From contig MJCC01000001.1 of the NCBI GenBank assembly GCA_001766655.1, positions 1,702,127 through 1,766,126 on the forward strand: DNA of 64,000 bases, given 5' to 3'. Below the pieces are notes generated by a model that saw nothing but the letters and a program-made list of their open reading frames with translations, did no database searches and was not told the origin of the DNA. Made by a program: the position numbers and the translations under genes. The stretch is from Phytomonas francai. Lineage: Eukaryota > Euglenozoa > Kinetoplastea > Trypanosomatida > Trypanosomatidae. How positions within the stretch are numbered: the stretch's first letter is position 1; the number at the start of each line of letters is the position of its first letter. Shown piece by piece: positions 8,188-16,970 of the stretch.

Positions 8188-8976
8188 TCATGGGAAAAGG
8201 TAAATTACCGAATTATCAGTGATGTTGAAATCCTTCAGGAGCGCTTCCGACCCTCCTTCCAGTACCACCCCATTCATTACGAGGAGCATGGAGTGAGTGG
8301 CGATGCTAGGGTCTGTCGTTTCATCCGCCTTAAGATCTTTGAGCCGACGGAGCATCGCTTTGAACTCGTGCAAGGGGGTATCGTTAGGGGCCCTGAACTG
8401 GTACTTTTCCCCACTAATTAACCGGATGGTCGGGTTCACAAGAAGCTTCTCTGGCAACAAAGGCGCCACTTTTGTGGGAAGGGGCGGTTGCGGAGGAGGG
8501 GGGATGCTGCCCATGCTATCCACTTTTTTCGTATTAGTCAAAGACTTGGGTGCGCGTCTTGTCCGTTCCCTCTGGGGAGTGCGCCGTTTCAGTAACAATA
8601 GGGTCTCTTTCTTTGTGGTATCTGTCGTCCGTGCTGTCGTCGTTCCGGGTTTCTTGCCAGCAATTTTTTCTGTTTGCGTTGAAGAGGATGACTCAGCCTG
8701 ACTTCGGGCGCCTCGCCGTTCCCTCCTCACTTTGCCAACTGCTAACTTTTTACTGTAACGGGTTCTATCCTTTGGAGCCTCTGCGTTCTTTCGCTTCTGC
8801 TTTTGAGGCTTCTCATCTTTCTGAGGTCGACTCGTATGGGTTGACTTTCCCCTTCTTCTTCTTCTTCTGCGACTGTCTTTACCCCACCCCAAGTAAAATT
8901 TTCCAAGTTTTAACTGATCCGCAAATTGAATCAAATAGTTTTCTGATATGTTATGCTCTCTCGGCTCAAGTTTCAT
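8188..8976 (-). CDS. Basic protein with C-terminal ubiquitin-like domain
   Basis: This is a 262-residue protein starting at the first ATG after a candidate acceptor (9015-9016). Residues about 35-150 are strongly basic and disordered, with an Arg7 run near 36-42. The last 80 residues (start TIRLISGEKYQF, then LVMNGVVLE, end DNSVIYLFP) follow the beta-grasp pattern of ubiquitin-like domains, including the hydrophobic strand near the end. There is no C-terminal di-glycine, so it cannot be conjugated and probably acts as an integral UBL docking module. An internal ATG at 8514 would leave almost only the UBL domain. It is the last gene of the minus cluster. The UBL assignment is by pattern. Confidence 0.6.
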   Translation of the reverse strand: MKLEPREHNISENYLIQFADQLKLGKFYLGWGKDSRRRRRRRGKSTHTSRPQKDEKPQKQKRKNAEAPKDRTRYSKKLAVGKVRRERRGARSQAESSSSTQTEKIAGKKPGTTTARTTDTTKKETLLLLKRRTPQRERTRRAPKSLTNTKKVDSMGSIPPPPQPPLPTKVAPLLPEKLLVNPTIRLISGEKYQFRAPNDTPLHEFKAMLRRLKDLKADETTDPSIATHSMLLVMNGVVLEGGSEALLKDFNITDNSVIYLFP

Positions 8977-9014
8977 TTTCCGTCTCTCTTTTGTGTGAGT
9001 GTTTGTTCCCAAAC

Positions 9015-9037
9015 CTAAAAATGATAGGGCAACATAA
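9015..9037 (-). promoter_or_regulatory. Candidate trans-splice acceptor for the UBL gene
   Basis: On the minus strand a pyrimidine-rich stretch ending in catttttAG, with AG at 9016-9015. The first ATG downstream is at 8976, 38 bases on. Confidence 0.45.
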
Positions 9038-9205
9038 ACAAATGTAGAAATAAACCAAACGTCTTTGCATTACTTGAATGCTTGCAGCATGATGCCATTA
9101 AAAAAAAACAATTGTTCCTCTCCCCACCCCTGTCTGTCTTCTCTTTTATTTAAGTAGGGGGTGTTGTCTTACTTTTGCCTCTCAAACACTCCAATTCTCT
9201 ACATT

Positions 9206-10351
9206 TTAGTCCAATCTTCCTTTTCGAGACCTGCCCGTAGCCTCCTCTGGATTCTGGGCAAGTGCGTCCTCTTGTTGCCGACCTCGTTTGACGCTAGGCC
9301 TATCAAGATTCTCCTTCACAATTTTTTTGGAATGCCCCGCGTCCTTGCGTCGACGGCGAGTGCCGAGGTAGTAGATCGGAATCGAGTCGCCATTGCAGCT
9401 TGGGACGACCTGCTTTGACAGTAGCTTGCATCCCGCGAGAAACTCGGGTACAGTTTGGCCACTGTTCACCAGCGCTAAAAGCACCTCCCTCAATAAGTAC
9501 AGAGTGCGGTCCGTTGTCGCACGAGGGGGCTTTGGCGTCGACTTCGCCGTGCATTGGGGGCTTGCATTTGCTTCTGCGGCCTCGCTCCCAGGCCTTTCTT
9601 CAGACCCCACTCGGTTGCTCGCGTTTTGGGAAGGGGAGGGAGAGGAAGTGCCGTTGGAACCGTGAGGAGGTGTTGGGGTCTCCTGAGGCTGACTCCCATC
9701 GTTGGGAGACGACTCCGACGAGGGCTCGATCCCATCTTCCGTTGTTCCAGAATTCTTTTCGCTCACGTCCTCGCATACTGACGGCACTTCAAAATCGGCT
9801 ACAATGATGCTATTCTCCGGGTTAGCCCGGACGCAGTCGGGGGTGTTGTCGACCATGATGGTGTAGTCCAAATCGCGCCCGAGCTGGTGAAGGTCTTTGG
9901 TATAGTCTTCGCCGTGGAACCAATTTTTGTGTCGGTACACAAGGTGGCGTATAATGCACTCCTCGTTAATCTCTGCCAGCACGTTCTTGGCGTACTCACG
10001 CTCCCCTGCGGTCCATACGATTACCTCAAAGTAGTTTTTGATGGCATGTAGCAAGTCTTTGAGGTAGGCTCTCGCGTAGAGCGGGCCATCTCGGGCGTAC
10101 ACAACGGTTTCGTCGAGATCGAACACGACGGTATAGCGCTTTTCTTTCTCTGCCAACGGCGCCACCAGCTTATTCCCACGACAAAGCATAGTGGGCTGCC
10201 GACGCATCTGAATTTCCTCACTCTCATCAACTGAAAGGTTGTCTTCTTCGAAGACATTCTCGCACAGTAGTTGGCACCCTTTCGGCAACAGCGGTGGCGG
10301 CGACGGTGTTGCTGTCTGAGATCGACTCGTGGAATGGGGGAGACTACTCAT
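9206..10351 (-). CDS. FCP1/SCP-family (NIF domain) phosphatase
   Basis: This 381-residue protein has a HAD-type NIF phosphatase domain at about 70-195. The catalytic signature DLDET lies at 78-82 (nucleophile D78, acid D80, T82). WTAGEREYA follows as the second motif, and VDNTPDC with NSIIV closes the domain. These are the hallmarks of TFIIF-associated CTD phosphatases and SCP/NLI-interacting factors, which dephosphorylate serines in substrates such as the RNA polymerase II tail. There is no BRCT domain, so it is SCP-like rather than full FCP1. Residues 200-280 are Ser/Pro/Thr-rich linker. A C-terminal region (about 285-340) is folded, and the tail is Lys/Arg-rich with a possible nuclear signal. 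Physiological substrate unknown. Confidence 0.85.
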   Translation of the reverse strand: MSSLPHSTSRSQTATPSPPPLLPKGCQLLCENVFEEDNLSVDESEEIQMRRQPTMLCRGNKLVAPLAEKEKRYTVVFDLDETVVYARDGPLYARAYLKDLLHAIKNYFEVIVWTAGEREYAKNVLAEINEECIIRHLVYRHKNWFHGEDYTKDLHQLGRDLDYTIMVDNTPDCVRANPENSIIVADFEVPSVCEDVSEKNSGTTEDGIEPSSESSPNDGSQPQETPTPPHGSNGTSSPSPSQNASNRVGSEERPGSEAAEANASPQCTAKSTPKPPRATTDRTLYLLREVLLALVNSGQTVPEFLAGCKLLSKQVVPSCNGDSIPIYYLGTRRRRKDAGHSKKIVKENLDRPSVKRGRQQEDALAQNPEEATGRSRKGRLD

Positions 10352-10379
10352 ATTTCTGGGTTTACGTCAATTAAAGTAG

Positions 10380-10405
10380 CTGTGAAAAAAGAAAATAAAA
10401 AAATG
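10380..10405 (-). promoter_or_regulatory. Candidate trans-splice acceptor for the phosphatase gene
   Basis: Minus-strand tract atttttttattttcttttttcac followed by AG (10381-10380). The first ATG after it is the start at 10351. A clean example of the pattern. Confidence 0.55.
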
Positions 10406-10674
10406 AGCGCCTGTGAACCCTTTGCTTTTTTAATTCACAAGTGCAATGGTAGCAGCTGAAATGAATAAACTATGAAAAGAGCTTAATACTAAGGTCTAGA
10501 AAATAAGAGGAAGACGGGTTAAAAATGTCGTACGCAGTAGTGACGAAGCTAAAGGAACTCGAGAGACCACAGGGCTTATCTAGTAGGTTAAACTTTCTCT
10601 TTTACTACGTGTGGCTCAATGCGCTACAAACTGGAATCTTGTTCACAAGAGATCCGTGCTCTCTAGTCGTCGCT

Positions 10675-10695
10675 GGGGGGGGGGGGGGGGGGGGG
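10675..10695. repeat. G21 homopolymer
   Basis: A run of 21 G on the plus strand (C21 in the sense of the surrounding transcript), 79 bases beyond the stop codon of the ePHD gene. A possible G-quadruplex former and a likely spot for length variation or sequencing error. Confidence 0.85.
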
Positions 10696-10773
10696 AATAG
10701 CAGGCACCCCCCTTTCCTCATGGTTAATCTCCCAAAGTCTCGCCCCCTTCCACCCTGTGATAAGTTCACAGAT

Positions 10774-12924
10774 TTACTCGCCGTCATTTTCATCCGGGTC
10801 ACGTAAATCCGTTGCGGTGACCACGCGAGAGTCAAACGCGATGTCGTCCGTCCAGCAGCTCTCATCGGTGCGCGGCACCACGTCCTTCCGTTTCTTGTCC
10901 GGCAAAACGACCTGCGTATGGCGGGGGCAGGCTGGGCAGGGGAGGTGCGGGTCCTTCTTGCCAAAGTTCACGTACCCGCCGCTGAAGAGCGCACAGACGA
11001 CGTGGTAGATCTCGGAACACTCCGGGTGGTAGCACGCGACGCACGCGCCGGGCATCCCGCATAGGCTGCAAACCTGCATCGCCAGGTCGCACCACACGAT
11101 GTCCTCCAGATCCTTCCCGCTCTGGTAGGCGGTGCAGAGGTGGGCGCAGCGGCAGTGAACGACGTGCACGGTTTTCGTCGTCGTGTTCACAAAGGTTGCG
11201 TCGCACACAAGACGAGTCGCGGGCTGTCCAGGCTTCACCCCGCGCATGTCACACAGCGCCTGTTTTAGCCCTTCAAAGGTGGGGATGCGGGCGCCGCGGT
11301 TGCGGCTGCTCGCCGTGAGCAGACAGGAAACCGTATCCATGCAACCCGTCTCGTCTTCGCAGTTGAGCCCGCACAGAATGCACGTCGTGCTGACCTCCCT
11401 CCGACGTCGAATGCGCTCCTTGCGCTGAAGCTCGTGGTTGGAGTGCTCGACGAGGACGCGTTCACGGGCCCGCACGTCCTTGCTCGTTACCGGGATCAAC
11501 CCGGGCTCGAAGGGGAGCTCCACCTCGGGCGCCTGGCGGTTGACGTACTTCTCCTGTCGTCCCTGGAGGAGGCGCCCGAGGGAGGAGGGCACGACCCCGC
11601 AGACCGGCGCCGTCGACACCGAGAGGCCGCTGCTCGGGAAGGAAAAGGTCGTGCGCCGCGGTGCGCTGCTGCCGGAGGAGGAGCTCTGCGCGAGGAGCCC
11701 GGCCGAAGCGTTCGCGGCCTCCGCCCCCCTCCCCGCCAGCGCGCCCCCCCCTCTTGTCAACGAGAGGGGCAGCGGCATGCCGACCAAATCGGAAAGCTCC
11801 ACCACCGCCGCCGGGCGCGGGTTCTCGCGGACCGTTATGATTGCGCTGGAGCGCCCATTAGGCCCTGCATCCGCGGGGGATGGCGTGGCTTGCCTGCCAG
11901 CCCGATTGTGGACGGGGACCGTTAGGATTTGAACGATCTCCAGCCGCGCGTTGCGATCCACACGCAGGAGGAGGGGGTGCGCGTTTGTCGAGAAGCGTAA
12001 CTCCATCTCATTTTTTGCTCGCACATAGATTTTCCGAAGCTCAATCACTTGCCGCCCGTCGTCTCGAAGATTTTCTTTTACCTCTTTTTGCACCGCCGCA
12101 TCGAACGATACGGCGGTGATGAGCTGTGCCGGGAACTCCGCGTCGCTTAAGTCGATTTCGGTCACTGTAAGCCCCGGCTTGGGAGTTTTATACCGAAGAT
12201 CCACGACGACGCAGCGGAGGAAAAAATTTGCGACCCGCGGCGGGCTGGTAAGTTCGGCTACGTGGATGAGTGTTCCGCAATCGGTCGATGCATGATTCCT
12301 CTCCTGGGGCGAAGGGGTTGGACTCGGGACGAGCGCCGCGGCCGCTGGCGGCTGCCTCGCAGTGTAGGCCTTTAAATTCTCCACCGTCAGCGTCGTGCAG
12401 CCAGTTGCTTTGGCTGACATCATGCTATAGGCTGAGTTTCGTGATAGGGTATTGCGATCGTCGTTCGGGGGGCTGTCGACGAGAAGTTTGTTCACCTCAA
12501 CTTCAAAGGTAACATGAATTTCTTGGGTAGTTTCCTTGCTATCACTATATCCGTGGACGCCATTTGAGATCCTATCACTACCGTTGAGGTGGTGGTGCCC
12601 CAGGGCATCATCGCTAATGGAATTCCACCATCTATGTAAAAGCTCGCTGAAGTATGCGGTGTCTACTACTACACGGTCGCCGGCATCGGCACCGACCAAG
12701 TTGTTTGTCCGATCAGCGTTGGTGGCAGGCTCGTGATAGAAAACTGTAAAGTCTGCTGGCGGAAGCTCCATAAAAGTGAGCTTGCGCTCGACGAGATCAC
12801 TCAAGTCTTGGTAAGACCTCTCGTCGGGGTCCATGCAAAGCATGGAGTCGCGAAAGATACGGACATCGGGGATGTGTGGCAACTTCACAAACACTAGGCG
12901 TATGGATAGCTTTAGACGCTGCAT
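10774..12924 (-). CDS. Extended PHD-finger (ePHD) protein
   Basis: This is a 716-residue protein. The C-terminal region (about 517-672) carries an ordered series of zinc ligands: CILCG, then after a long loop HCRCAHLC, then CSLCG, CVACYHPEC, H-x2-C (HVVC) and CPAC. This order (a first zinc knuckle, then an atypical PHD ending HVVCAL) is the extended PHD of AF10, BRPF and JADE type chromatin proteins, which read histones or bind nucleic acid. Residues 1-500 match nothing I recognise; they include likely folded segments (1-75 and 230-340) and Ser/Pro-rich linkers. The C-terminal tail is basic then acidic. Codons between 11440 and 11800 are much richer in G/C than elsewhere in the gene. A chromatin role is inferred from the domain. 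Confidence 0.8.
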   Translation of the reverse strand: MQRLKLSIRLVFVKLPHIPDVRIFRDSMLCMDPDERSYQDLSDLVERKLTFMELPPADFTVFYHEPATNADRTNNLVGADAGDRVVVDTAYFSELLHRWWNSISDDALGHHHLNGSDRISNGVHGYSDSKETTQEIHVTFEVEVNKLLVDSPPNDDRNTLSRNSAYSMMSAKATGCTTLTVENLKAYTARQPPAAAALVPSPTPSPQERNHASTDCGTLIHVAELTSPPRVANFFLRCVVVDLRYKTPKPGLTVTEIDLSDAEFPAQLITAVSFDAAVQKEVKENLRDDGRQVIELRKIYVRAKNEMELRFSTNAHPLLLRVDRNARLEIVQILTVPVHNRAGRQATPSPADAGPNGRSSAIITVRENPRPAAVVELSDLVGMPLPLSLTRGGGALAGRGAEAANASAGLLAQSSSSGSSAPRRTTFSFPSSGLSVSTAPVCGVVPSSLGRLLQGRQEKYVNRQAPEVELPFEPGLIPVTSKDVRARERVLVEHSNHELQRKERIRRRREVSTTCILCGLNCEDETGCMDTVSCLLTASSRNRGARIPTFEGLKQALCDMRGVKPGQPATRLVCDATFVNTTTKTVHVVHCRCAHLCTAYQSGKDLEDIVWCDLAMQVCSLCGMPGACVACYHPECSEIYHVVCALFSGGYVNFGKKDPHLPCPACPRHTQVVLPDKKRKDVVPRTDESCWTDDIAFDSRVVTATDLRDPDENDGE

Positions 12925-13320
12925 TGCGACGCGGGGCCGGGCAAATCTGCTTACTCGAAGGTGCGATTTAGGTTGTGTATTCTCTATCTATCTCTAAGTA
13001 ACGATATGGTTATTATTATTATTAGTATGTGAATCTATCTGTAGTGAAACAACTAAAACGGTGACTTTAAAGGGGGAGGGTAGTTGTTCTATATTAATCT
13101 CCTGTAGCTGCATGAAACGCAGAGAGAGAGGGGGGAAAAAGGTGAGAAGAATGTTAGAAAGGGTATTTTAAAAAAGCTTATCATGGAGACCATTTTATAG
13201 AAAGAGAACAAAATAAGCTTCAGAGTTGAATAAAAGATTCCGTAAGAGGGCATGACGAGGTAAGAAATGTGAAGAATTAATACGGGTATCAATTGCTTTT
13301 CAAGGCGTTGGAATTAGGAA
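12925..13320. other. Intergenic spacer with short triplet repeat
   Basis: 396 bases, AT-rich, with an ATT/TTA triplet run at about 13009-13026 and a GA-rich stretch near 13120-13140. No gene seen. Confidence 0.5.
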
Positions 13321-15297
13321 TCAACGTTTCAATAGTAGATTGAATATCGCGGAAGGGGAAAGTGTCGTGAACTGGAACACCTCCCTCAGCGCCGATGTCA
13401 CTGGGGAGCCGCGGGGCAGCGTGAACTCCACCACACAGGTGATGTTTTGTTTTTGTGCTGGCTTGAGGAAGAATTTGCGTGCGTCGCCATCGCGGATGCC
13501 GCTCCTGGCTATCATGTTTTTCGAGGTCGCCTCCATCAAAGGGGATCGAAACCGATAGATGCCATCTTGATCCTGATACATCCTCTTCTTCAAGGACTCG
13601 CCGTGCAGGCCTCCCTCAACCCAGTCCCACCCGCGCTGGGCGTCAAACAAATATGCGCCCATGTTTGACGGCTTGGCAACAAAGTGCCGGTAGGAAGCCA
13701 CTGAGGCAGTTTTCATGCAGGCAAGGCCCTCGATTCCCAATTCTCGTGCCAAGGGACGAAAAACATCCCCGATTGCATGCTCCGGGAGCATTGGAAGCGA
13801 ATCTACCTGTTGCCCAAAAAGGGGAAGCACAACCTGTGAGATACTGCAGGACTCCGCCTCCGCTTGGGTCCGAACAATCCGCAGCCGTCGATACCATTGC
13901 TGCAGCTCAGGCTCCGCCTCAACCTCGTTGCCGACACCGCGATCCCTCTTTGCATCGTGCGCGGCGAAGTCAACCCAATCCGGGTGTAGGTAGGGGGAGA
14001 GTATGTTGCCGTTGATGTGATCCGCCGCTCCTTCATAGACATCCCCGTGAAGCGTGGAAGTACATGAGGGTCTTGAATCGTCCGAGTCGGAGCGCTCCTG
14101 TTCCTTCACAAAGTTGCTCCCTGTGCGGTTCACACGGTGCCCAGCTTCGGCGCCGTTGTCGTCGCTGGGGCCGACGACGATGATATCCCCAACAGCGACG
14201 CGATCCCCGAACCGCTCGCGCCGCAGCGATGCCAAGGCGTTGAAATGCACCTCCGACGCCGTTCGCATGGTTTCGTGCAGGAAAGCCCGGCTCAGGGACT
14301 CGCGAATGACCTGTGCGGAGTCGTGATGCCGTGGCGCGACGTCTGTAGCGCGCGTGACGAAGTCCTTTAGGAGGTCGTGGTGCGGGGCGTAAAGGCCTGT
14401 CTGCGCCCACCGCCCCGTCTCGCCGTCCTGCCGCAGCGCCGCCTCCATGCCCTCGCGGACGAGGCGCCAGTCCTGGTGGGTCGCGCGCGGGTTCGCGAGG
14501 GCGTCGAGGAGCGCGGGCATCTCCCGCCGGACGCCCGGGGTGCCCTCGGAGAGGCCCCGCACGTAGCGCTGCAGGAACCCGGCGTAGTCGCGCCCGAGCA
14601 GGCACTTCGCGGCGTCGTAGCTGTGCAGCGTACTGAGGCCGTGCCGCGCCATGTGGCCGAAGTTCGTGAACCCGTGCCGCGCGACCTCCCGCAGGCGCGG
14701 CAGGACGTCGTGCAGGCTGCCGCGGATATCGCGCAAAAGCACGGTGTAACGCAGATCGGGCAAAAGATGCAGGGGGAAGTACGGCGCGGTCGACGGAACG
14801 CGGACGGGGAAGGCGGGGTACAGGCGAACCTCGCCCGCAGGAGTGTACAGGAGCTGGGTGGCCCCGAAGGTCCGCCGAAGCGCGTCGCTGATGCCGCGGA
14901 TCCACACGTGACGAACCGTACAGCTCGCGAAGTCGACGGGGGTTAAAAAATGAAAGGAGACATCTTTTGGGCAGCGGTGGCGGAATAGGTTTTCGACGAT
15001 CGTGTCCGGCACCCCTTCGCTCAAAACCTTGACCAGAAGCGTCCATTTCCCTTGTTCATCCAGCCGCGCCGAGGATTGAGGGGGCTCCGACGCGTTATCG
15101 GTAGCGGCGTCCAACGACGAGAACTTCTCTTCAACGATAAAGTCATCCAAGGACCATTTCATGAGCGCCGTAGGTCGTGGATCGACCCCATTTTCGGAAG
15201 CAGTCCGCAGAGTGGTAATCCCAATGGATCTTTCCGTTTCGCGTGAACCCAGACCAAATTTGCGGGCAGCCCTGTAATTCACCCGATCTTTGCCCAT
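13321..15297 (-). CDS. TruD/PUS7-family pseudouridine synthase
   Basis: This 658-residue protein starts at the only ATG between the upstream in-frame stop and the conserved region. Family landmarks: DDFIVEE (residues 51-57, as DF-x-V in TruD); the block YTVLLRDIRGSL followed by HGFTNFGHMARHG, matching the TruD segment G(F)xNYFGxQRFG; and the later DIIVVG and YRHFVAKP. Members make pseudouridine in tRNA, mRNA or rRNA. The catalytic motif is unusual: where others have GTKDKRAxT, this protein has TPVDFASCT (Asp at residue 122), so the Asp is kept but the flanking Lys, Arg and Ala are not. It may be a slow, specialised or structural enzyme. Kinetoplastid mitochondrial ribosome assembly uses TruD-like proteins, a possible role here. 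Confidence 0.8.
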   Translation of the reverse strand: MGKDRVNYRAARKFGLGSRETERSIGITTLRTASENGVDPRPTALMKWSLDDFIVEEKFSSLDAATDNASEPPQSSARLDEQGKWTLLVKVLSEGVPDTIVENLFRHRCPKDVSFHFLTPVDFASCTVRHVWIRGISDALRRTFGATQLLYTPAGEVRLYPAFPVRVPSTAPYFPLHLLPDLRYTVLLRDIRGSLHDVLPRLREVARHGFTNFGHMARHGLSTLHSYDAAKCLLGRDYAGFLQRYVRGLSEGTPGVRREMPALLDALANPRATHQDWRLVREGMEAALRQDGETGRWAQTGLYAPHHDLLKDFVTRATDVAPRHHDSAQVIRESLSRAFLHETMRTASEVHFNALASLRRERFGDRVAVGDIIVVGPSDDNGAEAGHRVNRTGSNFVKEQERSDSDDSRPSCTSTLHGDVYEGAADHINGNILSPYLHPDWVDFAAHDAKRDRGVGNEVEAEPELQQWYRRLRIVRTQAEAESCSISQVVLPLFGQQVDSLPMLPEHAIGDVFRPLARELGIEGLACMKTASVASYRHFVAKPSNMGAYLFDAQRGWDWVEGGLHGESLKKRMYQDQDGIYRFRSPLMEATSKNMIARSGIRDGDARKFFLKPAQKQNITCVVEFTLPRGSPVTSALREVFQFTTLSPSAIFNLLLKR

Positions 15298-15678
15298 TTT
15301 TTCCTTATAGAGATGCTTTACCACTTCACGAGGAATCGAAAAGAAACCAACGCGTAAAAGATGAACCCCTTCTTTTTCCCTATGCCGTTCGTGAATGCGT
15401 CTTCCTTAATTTGTCATTCTATGAAAGGTTACGGGGAGGATGGAAAGAAAAAAAACAAAACGAAAAGAGTAGGCTCTTTTTTTTCCCATAAATAAATAGC
15501 AAAACATAAAACCCCATCTCGAAGACTCAAGAGGATAATTTAAAAAAAGCCCCAAATGAATGTTAAACGTTGTTCATCTCTTCTACCCCAGCTCTCTGGG
15601 CCTTCTTATTCCGTATCCGAAATGGGCACCTCGACCTTCGCGCCACCGCCAACGTGGCGGCCTCCCCCGCGCCCTCCC
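15298..15678. other. Intergenic spacer
   Basis: Includes a minus-strand pyrimidine stretch near 15325-15350 with nearby AGs (for example at 15319-15323) that could accept the spliced leader for the TruD gene, which supports its start at 15297. No gene seen. Confidence 0.45.
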
Positions 15679-16434
15679 TCACTTCTCGCCGGTCTGCGTG
15701 TTCGACAGGAGCGCGAAGAGCTCGCGTCGCCATGGGGGCATGCAGTGCCGCGCGTAGCCGCCGTGCGGGGCCATCATCAGGAACGGCCGGTCCGTCACGC
15801 AGCAGAAGACGACGACCGTGGTGAGGCCGAGCTGGCCGAGGCCGATCCCGGAGAGCCAGTAGGTCCAGCCCATCCCGGCGAGCAGCTCGCGCCCGCCGCC
15901 GGCGCGCAGGACGCGGAGCTCGAGGTGGTCGCCGGGGACGGGGTAGCGCTCCGCGAGCCGGCGGCCGGCCGCGGAGAGGGGGAGCACGCGCCGCCAGGCC
16001 AGCGTGGCCGCCCCCACCGCGGCCGCCCAGAGCAGCGAGTTCAGGGCGAGCGCCTTCGCCCAGGCCTGGCCCCACGCGTTCCGCTTCCCGCTCCACATCG
16101 CCTCGCAGAGGAAGTAGTGCAGGGTGGCGCCGACGAGGCAGCCCGGGAGGGCCATCCAGACCGCCTGGCGCGCGGCGCCGTTTAGGGTGTACCGCACCCG
16201 CTTCTCCGTCCGGATCGCGATCGCGGTCAGGAAGCTCGTGAAGAGCACCGTCGTCAGGCTCGTCAGGATAGAGCCGTAGCCGACGCAGCAGATATTGCAG
16301 CGCCGCTCCGTCGCGTGCGGCTTGCGGGCCGCCGCCGCGGACGGGGTCGTGAGGCTATCCCCTACCTCGATCAGCTTCTTAGGGTCAATCTTCTTGGATG
16401 AAATAATGGAGATCCTACTTGAATCTAAGGACAT
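15679..16434 (-). CDS. Four-helix membrane protein, unknown
   Basis: This is a 251-residue protein I do not recognise. After a polar N-terminus (1-45) containing a CNICC cluster, hydrophobic helices lie at about 54-73, 92-112, 127-147 and 185-210. A conserved-looking loop, MAPHGGYARHCMPPWRRE, follows helix 4. The gene has ATG at its start and a strong coding bias: nearly all third positions are G or C from 15640 to 16340, which also keeps the opposite strand open and creates misleading frames. No signal peptide or catalytic motif is evident. Location in the cell cannot be told from the sequence. Confidence 0.6.
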   Translation of the reverse strand: MSLDSSRISIISSKKIDPKKLIEVGDSLTTPSAAAARKPHATERRCNICCVGYGSILTSLTTVLFTSFLTAIAIRTEKRVRYTLNGAARQAVWMALPGCLVGATLHYFLCEAMWSGKRNAWGQAWAKALALNSLLWAAAVGAATLAWRRVLPLSAAGRRLAERYPVPGDHLELRVLRAGGGRELLAGMGWTYWLSGIGLGQLGLTTVVVFCCVTDRPFLMMAPHGGYARHCMPPWRRELFALLSNTQTGEK

Positions 16435-16970
16435 CGTATGTTTTTTTTCTTTTGGATTTTTTTTGTCTTATCGGTTACTGCCTCTATGGCTAGTTTTTCA
16501 TCCAGTTGCTAGGTTGAGTACCCTAGTCCTCGAGAAAAATATCCAGAAGCATACAAAATGAAACACCCCGATTCAGACAAACAGTTTTTGAAAGGCAAAC
16601 GATAATGGGAAAAGGATATGGTTTGAATGGAAGGGGCAGCCGCACTTTCCCCCTTCCATTACACTATCAATCACTTCACTGTGATGCTGTGCGTTTTTGT
16701 ATGAATAAGAGATATTTTATTTATCAGGTCAACAGTAGTAAATGCCACATACAAGTATAGCTCTATATGCTTTCTGAGAGAGTCATTATGAGAAGGGGGG
16801 GGATGAAAATTTTTCTAGAAGCAACCAAAGGAAAGAAAAAAAAGAAAAGAAGCAACGCTTCCGTTAGTATCTATTTATTTAGAAGCGTAGTCATCTATTA
16901 GTGTGAATATGCAAATAGATGGACCCCTAAATCTTCCTGCAACAGATGAAATAAATCCTCAGTTTGGGTA
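16435..16970. other. Intergenic spacer
   Basis: 536 bases, AT-rich. On the minus strand a pyrimidine-rich run ends in AG at 16530-16529, a candidate acceptor for the membrane-protein gene. No gene seen. Confidence 0.45.

Larger units (their letters stand above)
10352..10773. other. Spacer with G21 tract
   Basis: Contains the 5' UTR of the phosphatase gene and, farther right, a 21-base G run. A short plus-strand frame at 10525-10806 runs through the G tract and has no protein character. No gene seen. Confidence 0.55.

Noticed and set aside
10525..10806. 93-codon plus-strand frame through the G21 run
   Set aside because: Codes a Gly run from a homopolymer, lies against the cluster direction and overlaps the end of the ePHD gene.
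14033..15046. 337-codon minus-strand frame overlapping TruD in another frame
   Set aside because: Arg/Pro/Ala-rich shadow; TruD motifs lie in the other frame.
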